This document shows positions 7,450-14,965 of a stretch of DNA of 64,000 nt, in pieces. The stretch is taken from assembly GCF_003001955.1 (NCBI RefSeq), contig NZ_PVNH01000004.1, positions 496,001 to 560,000 on the forward strand. Reading direction: 5' to 3'. The DNA is from Prauserella shujinwangii. Its GTDB lineage: Bacteria > Actinomycetota > Actinomycetes > Mycobacteriales > Pseudonocardiaceae. Made by a program: the position numbers and the translations under genes. How positions within the stretch are numbered: position 1 is the first letter of the stretch; every line of letters begins with the position of its first letter. The notes under the pieces are model-generated. The model made no database searches and was not told the DNA's origin. It saw nothing but the letters and a program-made list of their open reading frames with translations.

Positions 7450-8928
7450 ATGGTCGACGAGCCGCTAGAACTGGTCCTGTACCTGCGGGTCTCGAAGGAC
7501 TCCAGTGGCCGTGAGCGGTCACCGGAGGACCAGCTCACCGACATGAGCCAGGACGCGCAGGAGAATCGCTGGCGGCTCTCCGAGGAGATCTACCGCGACG
7601 TGGGCAGTGCCTCGAAATTCGCGGGCAAGCCGCGCGGCAACTTCGACAAGCTGATCGCCGACCTCAGGGCGGACCGGTTTCCCGGACATGTGCTCGGTCT
7701 CTGGAACAGTTCTCGGGGCTCGCGCCAGGTCGGCGAGTGGCTCACCCTGGTGGACCTCCTGACCGAGCGCCGGAAAACGGTCTGGGTACACGCGCGGCGG
7801 CGCCTGCTCGACCCCCGTAACGCCCACGACCGGGCCGACCTTCTTCAGGATGCGGTCAAGAGCGAACTGGCTGCGGCCGAGATCTCGGAGCAGGTTCGGC
7901 GCACGACGGCGACGAGCGCCGCCGCTGGTCTACCGCATGCGCGCTGTCCGTACGGCTACAGGAGGCACTACACCGTCGCGGCGAACGGCAAGCGTGTCCT
8001 GGTCGGACAGGTCCCGCACGAACCCGAGGCGACGGTCATTCGGAGGATCTTCGACGAGATCGCCGCGTTGCAGTCGCTCCGGCAGATCGCCCGAGCCCTC
8101 AACGAGGAGGGGTATCCGGCGCCGGGCGGCGGAGAGTGGACCCCCGAGGCCGTACGCAGGCAGGCGCGGAACGTGGTCTACGCCGGGAAGCGGGTACACA
8201 TCGCGGGGCGGCGCGGTGGCGGCCAGCGGGGCAAGGCGACCCTCGTAGATGCCGTGTGGCCGCCGATCGTCACTCCGGAGCGCTTCTACGAGGTCCAGGG
8301 CATTCTGACTGACCCCTCGCGCAGGACTATGCGCCCCGGGCGGCACAAGCACCTCCTGTCGATGATCGCGCGGTGCGCAGCCTGCGACGGACCGTTGTCG
8401 GTGACCTACAGCCGGGGCAAGAAGGAGCGCCCCGGCGCCTGGTATTTCTGCCGCGACGCCGGGCATGTCCGCGTCGGCCAGGCCGACCTCGACGCGCTGA
8501 TCACCGACCTTCTCATCGCGAGGCTTGCGAAGTCAGACGCCTGGGAAGCGCTCGCCGCGACCGGGAACGATGGAGAGTTGCAGACCGCCCGCAACGAGCT
8601 GGCCGAAGCCGAGGCGTTCCACCGGGAGCTGGTGGCGGAGCTGACTGCCAAGCGGATGTCTCCGGGCGCATTTAGCGCCGCCGAGCCCACTGCCCTGCGG
8701 GACATCGAGCGCGCCCGTGAGCGTCTCCACGAGGTGCAGACACCCCCGGCCGTGCGGAACCTGCTCGGCGGTCCGCGAGCCGACGTGCGGGAGCGTTGGG
8801 AAGTCGCCACGATGGTCGCGCGGCGTGAGGTCGTGCGGGAGCTTCTCACGATCACTGTGGACCGGGCAGGGGGGCGCAACGTGCCGGCTCACGAGCGCAC
8901 GCGGGCCGTCTGGAAGAGAATTTCCTGA
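7450..8928 (+). CDS. int: Large serine integrase (site-specific recombinase)
   Basis: The 492-residue protein has the large serine recombinase layout. An N-terminal resolvase domain (residues about 5-150) carries the nucleophile Ser15 in LVLYLRVSKDSSG. A recombinase domain follows (about 175-290: YGYRRHY, IRRIFDEIAALQSLRQIARALNEEGYPAPGG), then a zinc ribbon with CAAC and WYFCRDAGH, and a coiled coil (about 370-430) before the C-terminus. The family joins attP and attB by double-strand breaks through Ser-DNA links, and excision needs a directionality factor that I cannot identify here. It is next to attL, and no ribosome site is obvious. In the integrated state it lies directly behind the captured ssb promoter. 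Confidence 0.95.
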   Translation: MVDEPLELVLYLRVSKDSSGRERSPEDQLTDMSQDAQENRWRLSEEIYRDVGSASKFAGKPRGNFDKLIADLRADRFPGHVLGLWNSSRGSRQVGEWLTLVDLLTERRKTVWVHARRRLLDPRNAHDRADLLQDAVKSELAAAEISEQVRRTTATSAAAGLPHARCPYGYRRHYTVAANGKRVLVGQVPHEPEATVIRRIFDEIAALQSLRQIARALNEEGYPAPGGGEWTPEAVRRQARNVVYAGKRVHIAGRRGGGQRGKATLVDAVWPPIVTPERFYEVQGILTDPSRRTMRPGRHKHLLSMIARCAACDGPLSVTYSRGKKERPGAWYFCRDAGHVRVGQADLDALITDLLIARLAKSDAWEALAATGNDGELQTARNELAEAEAFHRELVAELTAKRMSPGAFSAAEPTALRDIERARERLHEVQTPPAVRNLLGGPRADVRERWEVATMVARREVVRELLTITVDRAGGRNVPAHERTRAVWKRIS

Positions 8929-9234
8929 CCCGCGGCCTCGTCGCCGAACTGGCCTAACGGTCACTGTGGATTAACCAAAACGGTTACGTATCAAGGGAAC
9001 CGGATACCGTTCCGTTTGGCATTCGTGGAATGGCACAGTACCATGGCTGATACCGAAGGCCCGAGCACATTCTCGGACCAGAACCCCGGAGCGTAGGGCC
9101 GGATCCTGAGCGGAGCCGTGCAAGACGGAGCCAGGAACCCTACGCCGTGTCGTCACGGTCGAGTACCGGAGCACGACACGCCAGGCCGCACCTACCGCGG
9201 GTGACCAGGTCGAAACGCAGACCTGGAGACTTCT
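8929..9234 (+). other. Leader region before the early genes, with a hairpin
   Basis: No gene is visible in these 306 bases. GCGTAGGG (9091-9098) pairs perfectly with CCCTACGC (9138-9145), with additional partial pairing inside (TCCTG/CAGGA). Short palindromes (GGAACCGGATACCGTTCC near 8997; AACCAAAACGGTT near 8976) are possible operator or promoter sites. This is probably the integrase terminator plus the early promoter region. Confidence 0.45.
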
Positions 9235-9396
9235 GTGTTCGACGACAGGATCACTCCCGAAGCGGCCAGGCTTGCGGCCGAACTTCGCGCCTTGCGTGCC
9301 GAACGACGGCGTGCCCAGCTCGTTTCTACCGTGGCGATCTGCATTGCGGGCATGCTGGTTGTTGTGGCGGCCACTCTCGCTGGGATGTGGCTCTGA
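9235..9396 (+). CDS. Small single-pass membrane protein
   Basis: The 53-residue product starts at GTG with GGAG six bases upstream. A charged Ala/Arg/Glu helix (ARLAAELRALRAERRRAQL) leads to one hydrophobic segment near the C-terminus (TVAICIAGMLVVVAATLAGMWL). Its stop overlaps the next start (TGATG), so it heads a translationally coupled early operon. The function is not recognisable; short tail-anchored proteins in phage early regions sometimes act in exclusion or regulation. Confidence 0.6.
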   Translation: MFDDRITPEAARLAAELRALRAERRRAQLVSTVAICIAGMLVVVAATLAGMWL

Positions 9397-9674
9397 TGGC
9401 CCGCCGTCGCGACGATCTCACCGAACTGCCCGAACGCGTGTACTACGACCAGGGGTCCGAGTGTGGCCGTCGGGGCTTGTACGACTGGGATCAGTGGTTG
9501 GACGGCCGAATCTGGGAGCTTCGGCTCGACGAGGATTTCTTCGTCCCGATCCATCAGTTCACGCCGCATGCACACCGCGCGGCGGCGCGACGGGGTCTTC
9601 GATGCAGTGTGCGCAGGTTGGATTACCGGCGCCTGCTTATCCAGTCCCGCGAAGCCGACGAGGTCATGTCATGA
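9396..9674 (+). CDS. Hypothetical early protein
   Basis: The 92-residue product starts at an ATG overlapping the previous stop. It is soluble, rich in Arg, Asp and Trp (YDWDQWLDGRIWELRLDEDFF) and ends in a basic helix. I do not recognise a domain. Overlap on both sides (its stop overlaps the next ATG) supports real translation in the early operon leading to the AAA ATPase. Confidence 0.6.
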   Translation: MARRRDDLTELPERVYYDQGSECGRRGLYDWDQWLDGRIWELRLDEDFFVPIHQFTPHAHRAAARRGLRCSVRRLDYRRLLIQSREADEVMS

Positions 9675-9811
9675 GCCGCGAGAAGTGGCTGGCCGCCCGG
9701 CTCGGCGAAGCCCCACCGCTGGCGCCGGAGCAGCGTGATCGTCTTCGGCGACTGCTACCCGCACCAGACCCATTGCGACCTCACGAACCGCACGGAGGGC
9801 ATCGTGACTGA
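9671..9811 (+). CDS. Very small hypothetical early protein
   Basis: A 46-residue frame in ATGTCATGA overlap with the preceding gene, reading MSREKWLAARLGEAPPLAPEQRDRLRRLL before a Pro/His-rich tail. The sequence resembles the short PPLxxEQRDRLRRLL helices often encoded before replication genes in actinomycete mobile elements. Its stop overlaps the next GTG start. The function is unknown; the call rests on coupling and plausible composition. Confidence 0.55.
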   Translation: MSREKWLAARLGEAPPLAPEQRDRLRRLLPAPDPLRPHEPHGGHRD

Positions 9812-10100
9812 CCACGTCAACCGACTCCGGGACTGGCTTCGTCCGGGCCACGGCGCCGTGCTGAACTTGCAGCGCAAAGCGCTGACCCTGTACACCAGCC
9901 CCGACGAGGCCGCACAGGGGGTCACGTACGAGCTCGCCAAACCCGCTGACCTGCTGGACTGGGATCGAGCATTCCGCAGGGTCGCTGCCCGGGACGCCTG
10001 CGTCGCGGCGTACAACAACCGTGCCCGAAGGCTCGCGCTCCACGAGCGGAGTCACAGGCAGGAGTTGCACCTCTGGAGCGTCGAGGACGGCGCGCGGTGA
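9804..10100 (+). CDS. Hypothetical early protein
   Basis: The 98-residue product starts at GTG after GGAGGG and overlaps both neighbours. It is soluble, with a basic C-terminal helix (AYNNRARRLALHERSHRQELHLW). No domain is recognised. It is the last small gene before the AAA ATPase, whose GTG overlaps its stop (GTGA). Small basic proteins at this position can be excisionases or repressors, but nothing in the sequence decides this. Confidence 0.58.
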   Translation: MTDHVNRLRDWLRPGHGAVLNLQRKALTLYTSPDEAAQGVTYELAKPADLLDWDRAFRRVAARDACVAAYNNRARRLALHERSHRQELHLWSVEDGAR

Positions 10101-11782
10101 GCGCTACACAGCAGAGCCGCCCCGCGGAAAACGGGGCGGCTCTCCAAGAGTCTCAAGCTAACTCGAAGTCTAACACGGGTACGACGACCGGTATTGAAAC
10201 CTGGTCTCAGGACGCACTCGATGCAGAGTGGGAGCGGCACAAGCTCCATCTGCAGGAGTTGGACCACACGCAGGGCATTGCTGAGGCACTCGTGCCAGCG
10301 GCGCACTTCTACGGTCGCTGGCTCCACGACTCCTCGCGTCCGGATACCGCGCTTGCGCATGAGGTGATCGAAGAGGTCTGGGGTAGCGCCACCGCGCTCG
10401 ACGATCTGGGGCTCGTGCGCCCGGTCGCGAAGGCGATCGCCGCAGGGCGCAGGAGTCCGATCATCGCTGTGAGCGCCAACGGCATGCCGGTGCCGACTGC
10501 AGCCGAGTACGGGCGACTCATGTTCGAGCGCACGGCCGAGGCCGAGAAGACCAAGGAACTGGCCCGGCGGGAGGGTCGCCGCCGAGCAGATGCTGCCGAG
10601 GCACAGGCAACCGTCGCGCCGCCTGCCGCACTGACGGGCACTCAGTTGCTGGCGCAACCGGACGACGAGGAGGTTTACCTCATCGACCAGCTGTGGCCGG
10701 CGGAAGGCAACATCGTGCTCGCCGCCCAGCGTAAAGCCGGGAAGACGACGACTGTGCTCAATGTGGTGCGGTCGCTCGTCGATGGGCAACCGTTCCTGGG
10801 TCGCTACGCCGTGACACCGTTGCGTGGCTGTGTCGAGGTCTGGGATCTCGAAATGAGCCCGAAGCAGTACCGGCGGTGGCTCCGGCGTCAGGGGGTGATG
10901 CACACGGATTGGCTCACCGTACGCCACTTCCGCGGCAATGTCGCCTCGCTGAATCTGCTCAATCCGCAGATCCGAGCCCAACTAGCGACCCAGCTCCGGG
11001 CGGCCAACGTACAGGTGCTCGTCCTGGACTGTCTCCGGCCGCTGATGGATGCGCTCGGCCTCGACGAGAACCGTGACTTCGGCCGGCTCTCTGGTCCGCT
11101 CGACGCGCTCAAGGCGGAGAGCGGTGTGACCGAGTTGCTCGTGGTGCACCATGCCGGGCACGCCGACCAACCCGGAGAGGCTCGCAGCCGCGGTGACTCG
11201 CGTATCCGGGACTGGCCGGACGCCGAGTGGTTCCTGGCCCGCAAGGACAAGGCTGACGCCTCGCCGCGGATGTTCTGGACCTTCGGCCGTGAGGTCGACA
11301 CGAAGAAGGCCGAACTCACCTATGAAGCCGATCACGACCGGCTCTCGTTGGGGCCAGACTTCTCGTCGCGGATACGCACGCTGCAGCAGGTCGGTGTCCA
11401 CGGACCGGAGAACCCGAAGGACGATCCGGACCTGTACAGCAAGGTCGTCGAGATGATCCGGGACTACGGCGAGCCGATGGCCGTCAGCACGATGCTGGAG
11501 GGCCTCGACATCCCGAAGTCGACGTTGCAGCGGTACCTCAAGCTGTGGCGAACGGCGAAGTACCTGCGCGGCGTGCCGCTCAGTACGCGTAGCCAAGCGC
11601 TCGGCTACGAGGTTGTTGAGGAGAAGCAGCCCCGTTCGATCGAACCGCTCGACTTTCCTGGCGTTTACGCAGGTCAGCGGCCTGTCGAGGGGAGTCTCAA
11701 GATCACGTCTCACGTCTCACGAGACCAAGATCAAATAGAGGGTTACGGCTCACTCGTGACTCACCAAGAGATTCGATCATGA
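10097..11782 (+). CDS. AAA family ATPase, RepA/RegA-like hexameric helicase type
   Basis: The 561-residue protein has an undefined N-terminal 180 residues. A RecA-like AAA_25 domain follows (about 185-400) with Walker A AAQRKAGKTTT (209-219), Walker B VLVLDC (307-312) and the HHAGH sensor (351-355). A winged-helix-like C-terminal part (about 430-500: VSTMLEGLDIPKSTLQRYLKLWRTAKYL) suits DNA binding. This architecture is typical of RSF1010 RepA-like helicases in actinophages and integrative elements, so it probably acts in element replication. The last 30 residues are encoded by DNA carrying CGTCTC repeats that continue downstream, which suggests an origin-like region at the gene's end. Confidence 0.85.
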   Translation: MSATQQSRPAENGAALQESQANSKSNTGTTTGIETWSQDALDAEWERHKLHLQELDHTQGIAEALVPAAHFYGRWLHDSSRPDTALAHEVIEEVWGSATALDDLGLVRPVAKAIAAGRRSPIIAVSANGMPVPTAAEYGRLMFERTAEAEKTKELARREGRRRADAAEAQATVAPPAALTGTQLLAQPDDEEVYLIDQLWPAEGNIVLAAQRKAGKTTTVLNVVRSLVDGQPFLGRYAVTPLRGCVEVWDLEMSPKQYRRWLRRQGVMHTDWLTVRHFRGNVASLNLLNPQIRAQLATQLRAANVQVLVLDCLRPLMDALGLDENRDFGRLSGPLDALKAESGVTELLVVHHAGHADQPGEARSRGDSRIRDWPDAEWFLARKDKADASPRMFWTFGREVDTKKAELTYEADHDRLSLGPDFSSRIRTLQQVGVHGPENPKDDPDLYSKVVEMIRDYGEPMAVSTMLEGLDIPKSTLQRYLKLWRTAKYLRGVPLSTRSQALGYEVVEEKQPRSIEPLDFPGVYAGQRPVEGSLKITSHVSRDQDQIEGYGSLVTHQEIRS

Positions 11783-11907
11783 GACGCGAGAAACTACAGG
11801 TCAGGCCCTACGCGTCTCACGTCTCGATCACGTCTCGTTCACGGTTCAAGATCACGTCTCACCGGCTCACCGACTATAGGAGGTGAGCCGGTCGTGAGAC
11901 GCGAGAC
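11706..11907. repeat. Iteron-like CGTCTC / GAGACG repeat cluster
   Basis: CGTCTC occurs at 11706, 11713, 11813, 11820, 11831 and 11855, and its complement GAGACG at 11781 and 11896, mostly within a longer context ATCACGTCTCAC. Eight copies in 200 bases, at the end of a helicase-type gene and in its intergenic region, resemble the iterons of plasmid-type origins or a multi-site operator. Origin function is inferred. Confidence 0.6.
11861..11892 (+). promoter_or_regulatory. Hairpin surrounding the HNH ribosome site
   Basis: ACCGGCTCACC (11861-11871) pairs perfectly with GGTGAGCCGGT (11882-11892). The Shine-Dalgarno AGGAGG (11878-11883) falls in the loop and first stem bases, with GTG 11894 right after the stem. 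The fold could dampen HNH translation or end the upstream transcript. Confidence 0.5.
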
Positions 11908-12331
11908 AAGGGAAGACAGGAAGGCGAAGGCTGAGCCTGAGAACACGCGAAACCAGACAGAACGGGCTGGGGCTGGTGGCAGCGAAACGACAACCTGCAC
12001 AGCTCCCGCCGTCAAGGAAGCTGGGCTGAGCCGGGCAGTGAGAACAGGCGAAACCGGACGAGACGGCAGATACATGAGCACCGCATGGAAGAAGGGCAGT
12101 AGCAGGGCGTGGCGCAAGGTCCGCGCTCTGGTGCTCGCCCGTGACGGCCACCGCTGCCAACTCAAGCTCGACGGCTGCACCACCGTGGCCACTGAAGCCC
12201 ATCACACCCGGGGACGGGAGGTCAGCGGTGACGACCCCGACCACCTCATCGCGGCGTGTGGACCGTGTAACAAGCGTGCCGGTGACCCTCGACGACACGA
12301 CCCGCAGCCACAGCCACGAACACGGTGGTGA
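11894..12331 (+). CDS. HNH endonuclease
   Basis: The frame gives 145 residues from GTG 11894 after a strong AGGAGG; the first 60 are low-complexity, and an internal ATG at 12074 (MSTAWKKGSSRAW) may be a second start. The HNH domain covers the C-terminal 80 residues: WRKVRALVLARDGHRCQ, then TEAHHTRGRE, then DHLIAACGPCNKRAG, with the paired His and zinc-type CxxC. HNH nucleases directly before terminase genes are characteristic of HK97-type cos phages, where they work with terminase in genome cutting. Its position just ahead of terS/terL fits that role. Confidence 0.85.
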   Translation: MRRETREDRKAKAEPENTRNQTERAGAGGSETTTCTAPAVKEAGLSRAVRTGETGRDGRYMSTAWKKGSSRAWRKVRALVLARDGHRCQLKLDGCTTVATEAHHTRGREVSGDDPDHLIAACGPCNKRAGDPRRHDPQPQPRTRW

Positions 12332-12347
12332 CGTACGCGCGCCACCG

Positions 12348-12518
12348 TCAACAGCGGAAGCACCGCGGGCCCTCGTTCCCGGGGTCGGGGGAGAACAGTT
12401 CTGGGACGAAGTGGAACGTGGCGATCACGATGAACAGCAGGACGAAGGCGCCCAGGATCCAGAGTGCAGCCGTCCCTAGCATCATCAACAGAGCCGCTGC
12501 GGCTCGGCCGATCCCCAT
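12348..12518 (-). CDS. Small membrane protein, antisense to the phage operon
   Basis: The 56-residue product starts at ATG 12518 with GAGGAG about ten bases upstream. It is mostly one or two hydrophobic helices (AAAALLMMLGTAALWILGAFVLLFIVIATFHFV) and ends in a short CFRC tail. A GTG at 12599 would add 27 charged residues. It is the only minus-strand gene among the plus-strand structural genes, as expected for a lysogenically expressed protein (a so-called moron). A role in superinfection exclusion or host modification is speculative. Confidence 0.6.
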   Translation of the reverse strand: MGIGRAAAALLMMLGTAALWILGAFVLLFIVIATFHFVPELFSPDPGNEGPRCFRC

Positions 12519-12746
12519 AACGTGCTCGCTCCTCGACGGAGACGGTGGGTGCCATAGGTCATGGCGGTCTTCCAATGGAGCGTCGTCGTCCGTCGTCACG
12601 TTGTACTGAATCGGCTGACATGGCCACCCGTTACCCAGCCTCGTTTTTCACGGGCCGTGATCGCTCTGGACATCCGCGCCCTTGTGTTTCTCTCTCCCCA
12701 GGGGTGTGTCGGCGGTCGCGGGTGCGTGGTGGTGTCGGTGTCGAGC

Positions 12747-12774
12747 GGTATTGTTGTACCGGGATAGGTATACC
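12747..12774 (+). promoter_or_regulatory. Palindromic sites before the head operon
   Basis: GGTA(6)TACC at 12747-12760 and the perfect palindrome GGTATACC at 12767-12774 lie just upstream of the terminase start, in a 270-base gap that otherwise holds no gene. The region is comparatively AT-rich and is a candidate late promoter/operator. Confidence 0.35.
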
Positions 12775-12788
12775 GTTCGGAGGTTTGC

Positions 12789-13187
12789 GTGGCGCGGGAG
12801 TCGGGTGGGCTGCAGTCGGCGGAGCGGCTGCTGGCGCCCGCGGTCGCGGAGACGCTGGAGAGTCTGGAGTTGCAGCCGGAGGACGCGGCGGTGTCCAAGC
12901 TGGCGGAGCGCTACGCCCGGGAGATCGACGGGGCGTCGGCTGCGGCGGCACAGGCGGAGAAGGTGTTGCGGGAGGTGGGGGAGGACCCGGACACGGCGGA
13001 GCTGGTGGCGGCGCTGAAGGCGAAGCTGGGTGCGCGGTCGGCGATGGAGAGCCTGGGTCCGAAGCTGCTGGCGGCGCTCGATGCGCTGGGTGCCTCGCCG
13101 AAGGCGCGGGCGGCGCGTGGCAAGGGGGGTGCGTCGCGTGGCACGGCAAGCAAGCTCGCCGCGCTCCGCGCGAACCGCGCCGGCTGA
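12789..13187 (+). CDS. terS: Phage terminase small subunit
   Basis: The 132-residue product starts at GTG after GGAGG. It is helical and Ala/Glu-rich (LLAPAVAETLESLELQPEDAAVSKLAERYAREID), with a basic C-terminus (ARGKGGASRGTASKLAALRANRAG). Length, composition and position between HNH and the large subunit match actinophage small terminases, which recognise phage DNA and load the large subunit. No single catalytic motif proves it; the call rests on family resemblance plus context. It overlaps the large subunit by about 50 bases. Confidence 0.78.
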   Translation: MARESGGLQSAERLLAPAVAETLESLELQPEDAAVSKLAERYAREIDGASAAAAQAEKVLREVGEDPDTAELVAALKAKLGARSAMESLGPKLLAALDALGASPKARAARGKGGASRGTASKLAALRANRAG

Positions 13188-14790
13188 ACGCGGTGGCGGT
13201 GAGTGTCGGCTGAAGGCTTGCGTGGAGCCGAAGTTCGCCTACGGCTACTGCGAGGGGCATCTGCGGGAGCGGCGCCCGGCCGAGTGGGCCAAGCGGCGCG
13301 CGGACGGGCAGCGGCGCCCGCGGGATGGTCGCCCGCGGGCGAAGCGGCTGATCGGGTGCACGGCGCCGCGGTTGTTCACGCCGCCGTTGCGGCGGTTGAC
13401 GCGCAAGACCACCCGCGGTTTCGAGGTGGTCGACTTCGCGCGGGATGTGCTGGGTGAGCCGCTGTTGCCGTGGCAGGAGTGGCTGGTGGTGCATGCGCTG
13501 GAGCTGCTGCCGGATGGGACGTTCCGGTTCCGGACGGTGCTGGCGCTGGTGGCGCGGCAGAACGGCAAGACGCATCTGTCGAAGACGTTGGCGTTGTGGC
13601 GGCTGTATGTCGACGGGGCGCGGCTGGTGCTGGGTGCGGCGCAGGATCTCTCGATCGCGCGGGAGGTGCTGGAGGCCGCGAACGAGACGATCGACGCGGT
13701 GCCGGAGCTGGCGGAGGAGAAGGATCAGTACCTCACCGCCAACGGCAAGGAGGGGCTGCGGCTGTTCGGCGGGGGCCGGTATCTGATCAAGGCGAGCACC
13801 CGCTCGGCGGGGCGTGGCTTGAGCGTGGATCACCTGACGATGGACGAGGTGCGTGAGCAGCGGGATTGGGCGGCGTGGTCGGCGCTGTCGAAGACCACCA
13901 CCGCGCGCGCGAGCGGGCAGATCTGGTGCCTGTCCAATGCCGGGGACGAACAGTCGGTGGTGCTCAACCATCTGCGCTCGGCGGCCGGGGTACAGCTGGG
14001 CAGCGACGGTGTGTCGCTGATGGGGGAGGCGCGGGACGCGTCGATCTTTCTGGCCGAGTGGTCCGCGGCCGAGGGCTGCGAGCTGGATGACGAGCGGGCG
14101 TGGGCGCAGGCCAACCCGGCGCTGGGGCACACGGTGTCGGTGGCGGCGATCCGCTCGGCGCTGGGCACGGACCCGCCGGAGGTGTTCCGCACCGAGGTGC
14201 TGTGCCAGAAGGTGGACCAGCTCAACGGTGCGATCGACCTGGCCGGGTGGAAGGCGGGCGGCGACCCGGTCGGCACGATGGATGGTCTGCGTGACCGGGT
14301 CATCGCGTGTGTGGATGTGGCGCCGGACGGTGGGCACGTCACGCTCACCGCGGCGGCCGAGACCCCGGACGGCCGCTACCGGGTGGAGCCGGTGGCCGCG
14401 TGGAATGACACCGACACGGCGCGCACCGAGCTGGGGGAGCTGCTGGCGCGCGTGGCTCCGGCGGCGGTGGCGTGGTTCCCGTCGGGCCCGGCCGCCGCGC
14501 TGGCTCCGGAGCTGCGCGCCCTGGGCGCGGTGGAGATCAAGGGCGCCGAGGCGAACGAGGCGTGCCAGGGCTTCGCCGATCTCGTCGCGGCTCGCCGGAT
14601 CCTGCACCCGGAGGACCCGCTGCTCGACGCGCACATCGCGGGGGCGCAGAAGTACCAGGTGGGCGACGGGTGGCGGTTCGTGCGCCGCGGCGCCGGGCAC
14701 GTCGACGCCGCCTACTCCGCCGCCGGCGCGGTGCATGTGCTGCGCACGCTGCCGGTGGAGAAGCCGCTGCCGAAGCCGATGGTCGTGTGA
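13138..14790 (+). CDS. terL: Phage terminase large subunit
   Basis: The 550-residue DNA packaging motor starts at GTG 13138, with AAGGGGGG upstream, inside the end of terS. A short Cys/His cluster (CRLKACVEPKFAYGYCEGH, about 23-41) precedes the ATPase. Walker A is VLALVARQNGKT (about 134-145) and Walker B DHLTMDE (231-237). The C-terminal half carries the RNase-H-like nuclease pattern (VIACVDVAPDGG, then ATP-independent acidic residues, then HVDAAYSAAGA). It would cut concatemers and pump DNA through the portal. All motifs are intact. Confidence 0.93.
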   Translation: MARQASSPRSARTAPAERGGGECRLKACVEPKFAYGYCEGHLRERRPAEWAKRRADGQRRPRDGRPRAKRLIGCTAPRLFTPPLRRLTRKTTRGFEVVDFARDVLGEPLLPWQEWLVVHALELLPDGTFRFRTVLALVARQNGKTHLSKTLALWRLYVDGARLVLGAAQDLSIAREVLEAANETIDAVPELAEEKDQYLTANGKEGLRLFGGGRYLIKASTRSAGRGLSVDHLTMDEVREQRDWAAWSALSKTTTARASGQIWCLSNAGDEQSVVLNHLRSAAGVQLGSDGVSLMGEARDASIFLAEWSAAEGCELDDERAWAQANPALGHTVSVAAIRSALGTDPPEVFRTEVLCQKVDQLNGAIDLAGWKAGGDPVGTMDGLRDRVIACVDVAPDGGHVTLTAAAETPDGRYRVEPVAAWNDTDTARTELGELLARVAPAAVAWFPSGPAAALAPELRALGAVEIKGAEANEACQGFADLVAARRILHPEDPLLDAHIAGAQKYQVGDGWRFVRRGAGHVDAAYSAAGAVHVLRTLPVEKPLPKPMVV

Positions 14791-14800
14791 GGAGGAGCGT

Positions 14801-14965
14801 GTGAAGGACTCGACGGCCGTGTGGCCGGTGGCCGCGCAGTGCGCCGGGGGCATCTCGGCGGCCCTGGGCCTGTATCTGCTGACCGGGTTGGCGTGGGCGC
14901 TGCTGGCGGCCGGGGCGGTCGCGCTGGCCGTCGGGACGCTGGCGGAGATGAAGGGCGGCCGGTGA
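14801..14965 (+). CDS. Small membrane protein between terminase and portal
   Basis: The 54-residue product starts at GTG four bases after GGAGGAG. It has two adjoining hydrophobic stretches (ISAALGLYLLTGLAWALLAAGAVALAVGTLA) and ends EMKGGR. Its stop overlaps the portal ATG (GGTGATG), so it is coupled to portal translation. Small membrane proteins in this slot occur in many actinophages without an assigned function. The strong ribosome site and overlap make it credible. Confidence 0.65.
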   Translation: MKDSTAVWPVAAQCAGGISAALGLYLLTGLAWALLAAGAVALAVGTLAEMKGGR

